Origin: Psychrobacter immobilis
GTDB lineage: Bacteria > Pseudomonadota > Gammaproteobacteria > Pseudomonadales > Moraxellaceae
Assembly (NCBI RefSeq): GCF_904846225.1
Contig: NZ_CAJGZJ010000023.1
Location: 1-39,572, forward strand
Direction of reading: 5' to 3'
DNA: 39,572 nt
The position numbers and the translations under genes are program-made. This document shows, piece after piece, positions 35,172 through 39,572 of this stretch; the first letter of the stretch is position 1, and every line of letters starts with the position of its first letter. Under the pieces are notes generated by a model. It searched no databases, was not told where the DNA came from, and saw nothing but the letters and a program-made list of their open reading frames with translations.

Positions 35172-35702
35172 TTATAGAGTGCCAAGTTCATTGACGATGC
35201 CGATTAAGTTCTGATTAAACGCCTCATTAGTGACAACGCCTGTCTCTACATCGAAGTTGTCAAAGAAATTGGGTAGTGACAATGCGCCAATGACGTTTGC
35301 GGCAAAGTAGGGGGCTGATGCTTGTGCGGTGGCTAAAACGCTTTGCGCGCCTCCGGGACCAGGTGAGGCTGCTAGCATAAGAACCGGTTTATTCTGAAAC
35401 ACCTTCATGTCTATGCGCGATGCCCAATCAAACAGATTTTTATAGGCGGAGGTATAAGAGCCATTATATTCGGCAAAGGACAGAACGATTATATCTGCTG
35501 CGCTAATAGCCTCATAAAAATCGTGCGCCAATTGAGGAATACCGCTCTCTGCTTCTCTCTCCTCGCTAAATATGGGCATTTCAAAGTCGTGTATATCGAT
35601 TAATGAGACATCTGCGTTATTGATCTGCTGTGCTGCATAAAAAGCCAGTTTTTTATTAATAGAGTCTTTGTTATTGCTCGTGCCAAACGCCAGTACTTTC
35701 AT
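35172..35702 (-). CDS. NADPH-dependent FMN reductase-like flavoprotein
   Basis: The 176-residue protein has a flavodoxin-like fold. The FMN phosphate loop is at the N-terminus (F-G-T-S-N-N-K-D-S-I-N), L-S-F-A-E-Y-N-G-S-Y-T-S-A-Y-K-N-L-F-D-W matches the E/P-E-Y-N-G-S motif, and A-S-P-G-P-G-G-A-Q follows near residue 112. Such proteins reduce flavins, quinones, chromate or azo compounds. A GAGGA ribosome site precedes the ATG. It is single-gene, convergent with the thioesterase. Confidence 0.9.
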   Translation of the reverse strand: MKVLAFGTSNNKDSINKKLAFYAAQQINNADVSLIDIHDFEMPIFSEEREAESGIPQLAHDFYEAISAADIIVLSFAEYNGSYTSAYKNLFDWASRIDMKVFQNKPVLMLAASPGPGGAQSVLATAQASAPYFAANVIGALSLPNFFDNFDVETGVVTNEAFNQNLIGIVNELGTL

Positions 35703-35919
35703 AGTAAATCCTCATAATTTGTATTATTACAAGTGTATGGTGGGGGCGAATTTAAAGGTCTCAATGCCAAGGTCTCAATACTGGTGTATGTCGCAAGTAT
35801 CTAGGGTGTGTCCTCATAAACTATAAAGCAGATTGCTTTTTGAGCATGGTCGCGCTTGTAACTGCTAACACTACAGAACGTTCCCAACATCGCCGAGACC
35901 GTTCTGTTTATCATTCATC
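35703..35919. other. Gene-free region upstream of FMN reductase gene
   Basis: It contains a short direct repeat (AAGGTCTCAAT twice near 35754-35782), a small hairpin with a T-run (AAAGCA...TGCTTT near 35825-35839), and a perfect 8-bp dyad with a 19-nt loop (35873-35880 with 35900-35907). No coding frame is convincing. The FMN reductase promoter must lie here. Confidence 0.5.
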
Positions 35920-35920
35920 T

Positions 35921-36065
35921 ATAGTCGGTTTTAAATAAAATAATTACAAATATGATCATGCGCTACTGGTATAAATTTTTCTCGCTTGCTGTGTGCTTTG
36001 CACTCCAGAGGCATCGAAAAATTCATCCCAGCATCGCTGTATTCTTTTTAAAGTGAATTGACTAT
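35921..36065 (+). repeat. Intergenic dyad repeat (MITE-like), copy E, complete
   Basis: The best preserved copy, 145 bp from ATAGTC (35921-35926) to GACTAT (36060-36065). The left arm is about 50 nt and the right arm about 39 nt, around the inner dyad GCTACTGGTATAAATTTTTC and GAAAAATTCATCCCAGCATCGC. Its right end overlaps the metal ATPase gene: CTA at 36062-36064 is that gene's TAG stop on the minus strand. Confidence 0.85.
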
Positions 36066-38221
36066 TTGTCAGATAGAATTTTTTTAAAGCGCAATAAACG
36101 CAGCGCATTAAGTGTCACCAGAACGGTTGCGCCCGTATCAGCGAGCACGGCAATCCATAATCCTGTTATGCCAAATATAGTAGTGATCAAAAACACACCC
36201 TTCAAACCTAACGCGAGCAACACGTTTTGATGAATGTTTGTCATGGTTGCACGCGACAATGCCACCAAATGTACGACATCTGTGATTCGGCTCTTTAGTA
36301 ATGCGATATCGGCTGTTTCAATGGCCACGTCAGTGCCACCACCCATCGCGATACTGACATCTGCGGTTGCTAGTGCGGGCGCGTCATTAATACCATCACC
36401 CACCATGGCTATTTTGCTATTGTGTTTCATGTCATTGAGTAATCGCAGCTTGTCTTCTGGTAAAAGTTCGGCTTTCCACTCTATGTTTAAATCACTGGCA
36501 AGCGCTTTAGCCGTGCGGCGATTGTCGCCTGTTAGCATCACTGAGCGCACGCCCATCGCTTTGAGCTGTGCCACGCCTTCTTGCGCGTCGCCTCGTAATT
36601 CGTCTCGCAATGCCACCAATCCAAGTACCTCACAGTTTTGTTCATCGAATAATACCGAGACCGTTTTGCCTTCATTTTGTAACAACTCAATATGTGCCTG
36701 CTGTTTGGGTAAAAGCAACGCTTCATTAGTTGCATAAATAGGCGAACCGATGGCTAAAGAGCGACCAGACACCGTTGCATGTACTGCTTTACCCGCAGTA
36801 GCATAAGCATTAGAGGCAATCGGTACAACGATATTGGCTGATTCAGCATGACGGACAATCGCATCTGCAAGCGGGTGGCTAGAGCCAGATTCTACACTGG
36901 CGAAGAGCGCTAATACTTCATTCTGAGCTTGGGCAACCATATCTCCTTGTTTAAAGGAAACGACGTCGGTCACGCGCGGCTTACCTTCAGTCAGCGTCCC
37001 TGTTTTATCAAAAACGATCGTGTCCACTTTGCCGATGGTCTCCAAAGCGCTACCACCCTTGATGAGTAGTCCACGACGCGTACCAACTGCGAGTCCAGAG
37101 GCAATCGCCGCTGGCGTGGATAGCACCAGTGCACAAGGACAGGCGATCAATAACAGCGCCAGACCGCGATATACCCAAGTTGCCCATTCGCCTCCCATTG
37201 CTAACGGCGGGATAATAATAATCAGAGCGGCAAGCGCCATCACCGCTGGTGTGTAGTAGCGACTGAATTCTTCAATAAAACGAGCAGTAGGCGCTTTAGA
37301 TGCTTGCGCTTGCTCTACCATCTTAACGATACGTGCAATGGTATTGTCGGTAGCCGTCTTTGCCACACGTACTTGCAGCACCCCATCGACGTTGATTGAA
37401 CCTGCGAATACGTCCTCATCTTTAGTCTTTGCAACAGGAACCGACTCTCCTGTGATGGGCGATTCATCAAGACTAGACGTGCCTTGCATAATGACGCCAT
37501 CGGCAGGAACCTTATCGCCTGGTCGCACCAGCACTATGTCGTTCACTTGCAGAGAGTCAGCAGAAACATTAAGCTGTCTACCTTGCGCGTCTAGTAAAAT
37601 TGCAGCCTTCGGAATCAGCGACGACAAAGCTCTGATACCCGCTCGAGCATTGTTGGCCGCCACGCTTTCTAGCAGCTCGCCAATTGAGAACAAGAAAACA
37701 ACGGCGGCGGCTTCTTCAGCTTCACCAATGATAATCGCCCCAATGGCGGCAACCGTCATTAGCATCTCGATTGAGAAAGGTGAGCCTGATGCAGCCATGA
37801 CAAAGGCTTTACGACCAAACGGCAAAACCCCAATGAGTACCGCTGCTGTAAATAACCACATTCCGTAATCAGGAAAAAATAGCGCTAGTGCGTAAGTAAC
37901 ACTCATGAGCGTACCAAGACCAATCACTTGCTGACCTTTTCGAGTTTGCCACCAGCGCTGAGGCTGTGTCATCGCTTGGTTGTCATTATCAACAGTTGAT
38001 GCGGTTTGTTGGTTATTATCAGCGGTTATACCAAAACCAAGGCTTTTGATGGTTTTCTCGATATCACTGCCTTGAGTTGCTGCCTCAGGTGACAAGGTCA
38101 ATTCTAATTGTTCTGTCGTAAAGTTCAATTGAATGTCAGAAACGCCAGGCATACGTACCAGCGCTTTTTCTATCTTGCCGACACAACTAGCACAGTCCAT
38201 ACCTTCAATATGATATTTCAT
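36062..38221 (-). CDS. Zn/Cd/Pb-exporting P1B-type ATPase (ZntA/CadA-like)
   Basis: The 719-residue inner-membrane pump exports divalent metal ions from the cytoplasm. One heavy-metal-binding domain opens the protein (G-M-D-C-A-S-C with Cys10 and Cys13). Then come eight membrane helices, T-G-E-S (actuator), C-P-C-A-L in helix 6, D-K-T-G-T-L-T-E-G (phosphorylated Asp), S-H-P-L-A-D-A, and G-D-G-I-N-D-A-P-A-L-A. Asp695 in L-A-D-T-G-A-T-V in the last helix corresponds to the Zn-binding Asp of E. coli ZntA, so this is the P1B-2 (Zn, Cd, Pb) class rather than a copper pump. It diverges from a CadR-like regulator with a MerR-type promoter. The stop codon lies in a repeat element. Confidence 0.93.
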   Translation of the reverse strand: MKYHIEGMDCASCVGKIEKALVRMPGVSDIQLNFTTEQLELTLSPEAATQGSDIEKTIKSLGFGITADNNQQTASTVDNDNQAMTQPQRWWQTRKGQQVIGLGTLMSVTYALALFFPDYGMWLFTAAVLIGVLPFGRKAFVMAASGSPFSIEMLMTVAAIGAIIIGEAEEAAAVVFLFSIGELLESVAANNARAGIRALSSLIPKAAILLDAQGRQLNVSADSLQVNDIVLVRPGDKVPADGVIMQGTSSLDESPITGESVPVAKTKDEDVFAGSINVDGVLQVRVAKTATDNTIARIVKMVEQAQASKAPTARFIEEFSRYYTPAVMALAALIIIIPPLAMGGEWATWVYRGLALLLIACPCALVLSTPAAIASGLAVGTRRGLLIKGGSALETIGKVDTIVFDKTGTLTEGKPRVTDVVSFKQGDMVAQAQNEVLALFASVESGSSHPLADAIVRHAESANIVVPIASNAYATAGKAVHATVSGRSLAIGSPIYATNEALLLPKQQAHIELLQNEGKTVSVLFDEQNCEVLGLVALRDELRGDAQEGVAQLKAMGVRSVMLTGDNRRTAKALASDLNIEWKAELLPEDKLRLLNDMKHNSKIAMVGDGINDAPALATADVSIAMGGGTDVAIETADIALLKSRITDVVHLVALSRATMTNIHQNVLLALGLKGVFLITTIFGITGLWIAVLADTGATVLVTLNALRLLRFKKILSDK

Positions 38222-38245
38222 AAGATTTATTCCCCAAATAGAGAC

Positions 38246-38276
38246 AGTATGAACCCTCTAGTGGCTTCAGAGTCAA
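38246..38276 (-). promoter_or_regulatory. MerR-type promoter and operator of the metal ATPase gene
   Basis: On the minus strand a -35 box TTGACT (38271-38276) and a -10 box CATACT (38246-38251) are separated by 19 bp, the overlong spacer that MerR regulators correct by bending DNA. The spacer holds an imperfect dyad at 38253-38273 (ACCCTCTAGTGGCTTCAGAGT on the plus strand is 21 bases; arms ACCCTCTAG and CTTCAGAGT), close to CadR/PbrR operators. It lies 25 bp before the ATPase start. Confidence 0.9.
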
Positions 38277-38372
38277 CACCCTCTATATCCAATCTGAGTG
38301 AATATATTTGATTTTTTTGCTTCGAAACTCTATAGTTACTTTATTGTTTAAATGATGGAGATGGTTATGCTG

Positions 38373-38774
38373 ATGAAGATAGGTGAGCTTGCTAAACGTA
38401 CGGAATCCACTGTCGAAACCATTCGATATTATGAAAAAGAGAAATTGTTACCCATAGCGATTCGTAGTGAAGGAAATTACCGTTTATATCGAGAAGAGCA
38501 TGTCGAACGTCTGCAATTTATCTTGCACTGTCGTACGCTTGACATGACTTTGGCCGAAGTAAGAACGCTGCTTCAATCTTGGGACACGCCTGATGAAAAC
38601 TGCGGTGATGTCAATAGCTTGCTAGATGAGCATATTCACGCGGTAGAGATACATATGGAAAAATTGAGGCAACTAAAACATCATCTCACCGCTTTACGCC
38701 AAAAATGTAGAAGCGAGACCTCAGCTGAGTCATGCGGGATATTAAATGCCCTTGCCGATAACTCTTGTCATTAG
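38373..38774 (+). CDS. cadR: MerR-family Cd/Pb/Zn-responsive regulator (CadR/PbrR-like)
   Basis: Activates the divergent metal ATPase gene on metal binding. From the ATG at 38373 (M-K-I-G-E-L-A-K) the protein is 133 residues and its cysteines fall at 77, 112 and 121, matching the metal ligands of CadR/PbrR (77, 112 and about 119). An ATG at 38367 has the better-spaced GGAG and would add two residues. The N-terminal winged HTH has V-E-T-I-R-Y-Y-E-K-E-K-L-L-P, then E-G-N-Y-R-L-Y, and L-H-C-R-T-L-D-M-T-L-A-E-V-R. The histidine-rich tail of some CadR proteins is absent; the chain ends N-S-C-H. Confidence 0.92.
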   Translation: MKIGELAKRTESTVETIRYYEKEKLLPIAIRSEGNYRLYREEHVERLQFILHCRTLDMTLAEVRTLLQSWDTPDENCGDVNSLLDEHIHAVEIHMEKLRQLKHHLTALRQKCRSETSAESCGILNALADNSCH

Positions 38775-38892
38775 TAGCGAGTTTTTTTGATTGATCGAAG
38801 TACGATGTACTTGAATTAATTTCACTATCGTCAGTTTGATATAAAGAAGTTGTCTACAGACATTGATTTGAATAATAAACGTGGTGAAATAA

Positions 38893-39546
38893 ATGATAAG
38901 AGAACTTAAAACCTTAGTCGCAGTTTGCGAATTAGACGGTTTTGCCGCTGCTGCTCGGCATGTCAATCTTACGCCATCTGCGGTCAGTGCGCAGATTAAA
39001 AACTTAGAAGATAATCTAGGGCTATCGTTATTTACTCGTACTGCTAGAGCCATTACGCTCAATCCGCAGGGCACACGTATTTTGCCTATTGCCAAAGAAA
39101 TCTTAGCGCTTTATGTGACCATGCAGCTACCCTCAGATACTGACATTGCTAGCTATTATGGGCAGCTCAAGATTGGTGCTATAAACTCAGTACAAGTGGG
39201 TATTTTGCCAGAGGCTCTAAAAGCGATTACCTTATTAGCACCGTTAATGCAGACAGAAGTCATCCCGGGGCGTTCTGTAGAGCTGTTTGAAAAGTTGGAG
39301 CTGGGAAGTATAGATGCGGCTATAACCATACAGCCCGCTTTCGCTTTGCCCAAAGATATTGTAATTGAGTCTATTACGACTGAGCCTTATGTGTTGATTA
39401 GTCCTAAAAATTGGCCTTTTTATAGTCTCAGACAAACGCTTGAGCAGCATCCTTTTATCCATTACAGTTTACAGTCCTCAGCGGGGGTTACGAAACAGCT
39501 AAATAAAATATATCTAATTATACTTATTTCTATCTATAATAGATAA
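38893..39546 (+). pseudogene. LysR-family regulator, C-terminally truncated
   Basis: The N-terminal winged HTH (F-A-A-A-A-R-H-V-N-L-T-P-S-A-V-S-A-Q-I-K-N-L-E-D) and the first half of the effector domain (G-Q-L-K-I-G-A-I-N-S-V-Q-V-G-I-L-P) are typical LysR. LysR proteins are about 300 residues; this frame gives 217. Family-like sequence seems to end near residue 203 (S-A-G-V-T-K-Q-L), where a very AT-rich, isoleucine-rich tail begins, ending in the stop at 39546. The last ~75 bp have a palindrome (TATCTA/TAGATA at 39531-39545). An insertion or deletion near 39500 has probably broken the gene; the window ends 26 bp later, so the missing part cannot be examined. Target unknown. Confidence 0.72.
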
Positions 39547-39572
39547 ATTGTATTGTAAGATAGAGTTGGGGA

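Noticed and set aside
35805..35907. Possible insertion-sequence remnant (GGTGTGTCCTCATAAA and nearby dyads)
   Set aside because: The start resembles the ends of some IS5-type elements, but no transposase fragment or matching second end is visible.
18101..36065. Dyad repeats as a CRISPR array
   Set aside because: Copies are kilobases apart in both orientations, with no regular spacers and no cas genes.
36234..36737. Long open frames antisense to the metal ATPase gene (also 37338-37868)
   Set aside because: They are mirror frames of a strongly conserved gene, with low-complexity Ser/Ala-rich products.

Overview
The gene content, the moderately low GC and the family variants point to a Moraxellaceae gammaproteobacterium, most likely Psychrobacter. 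The supporting signs are a choline-to-betaine cluster with a BCCT transporter, a TrkH/TrkA-type K+ system, a CadR-type MerR regulator, a Dpp-type transporter, and small dyad repeats scattered between genes. The genus is an inference; no 16S rRNA or marker tree is available here.

Layout. 1-2.7 kb: a YceI-family periplasmic protein, then a NERD (nuclease-related) locus in which the 5' end of the NERD gene is duplicated around a 138-aa gene of unknown function. 2.7-8.6 kb: a minus-strand dipeptide/oligopeptide ABC transporter (DppABCDF-like). 9.0-15.8 kb: minus-strand alcohol and aldehyde oxidation genes (GMC oxidoreductase, DUF779 protein, Zn alcohol dehydrogenase, aldehyde dehydrogenase), split by a complete IS200/IS605 element with TnpA and TnpB. 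16-19.4 kb: a PIF1/RecD-like helicase with a C-terminal HTH and an atypical GAPDH/Epd-family dehydrogenase. 19.5-21.5 kb: tRNA-Ser(UGA), a putative lipoprotein, a ribbon-helix-helix protein and tRNA-Asn(GUU). 22-29 kb: an SMR transporter coupled to a TetR regulator, then betB, betA and a BCCT choline transporter. 29-35.7 kb: a YgjP-like metallopeptidase, a TPR-like protein, an EamA permease, TrkH and TrkA K+ uptake proteins, a DUF3124 lipoprotein, a hotdog thioesterase and an FMN reductase. 36-39.5 kb: a Zn/Cd/Pb P-type ATPase divergent from a CadR-like regulator with a textbook 19-bp-spacer promoter, then a LysR gene that loses its family sequence near the window end.

Functional theme: 22-34 kb reads as an osmoadaptation region. 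Choline is imported (BCCT) and oxidised to glycine betaine (BetA, BetB), and K+ is taken up by TrkH/TrkA.

The strongest unexplained structure is a family of five ~143-145-bp intergenic elements (one enlarged to ~162 bp by a CTTT microsatellite). They share TATAGTC/GACTATA-like ends, a conserved inner dyad and a consistent asymmetric architecture: a left arm of about 50 nt and a right arm of about 39 nt. They look like a MITE or REP-type family. One copy supplies the stop codon of the metal ATPase gene. Other notable points are a perfect terminator hairpin inside the NERD zinc-finger coding sequence, a 22-bp direct repeat flanking the IS605-type element exactly where a TnpB guide would be read, and a 24-bp perfect-stem terminator.
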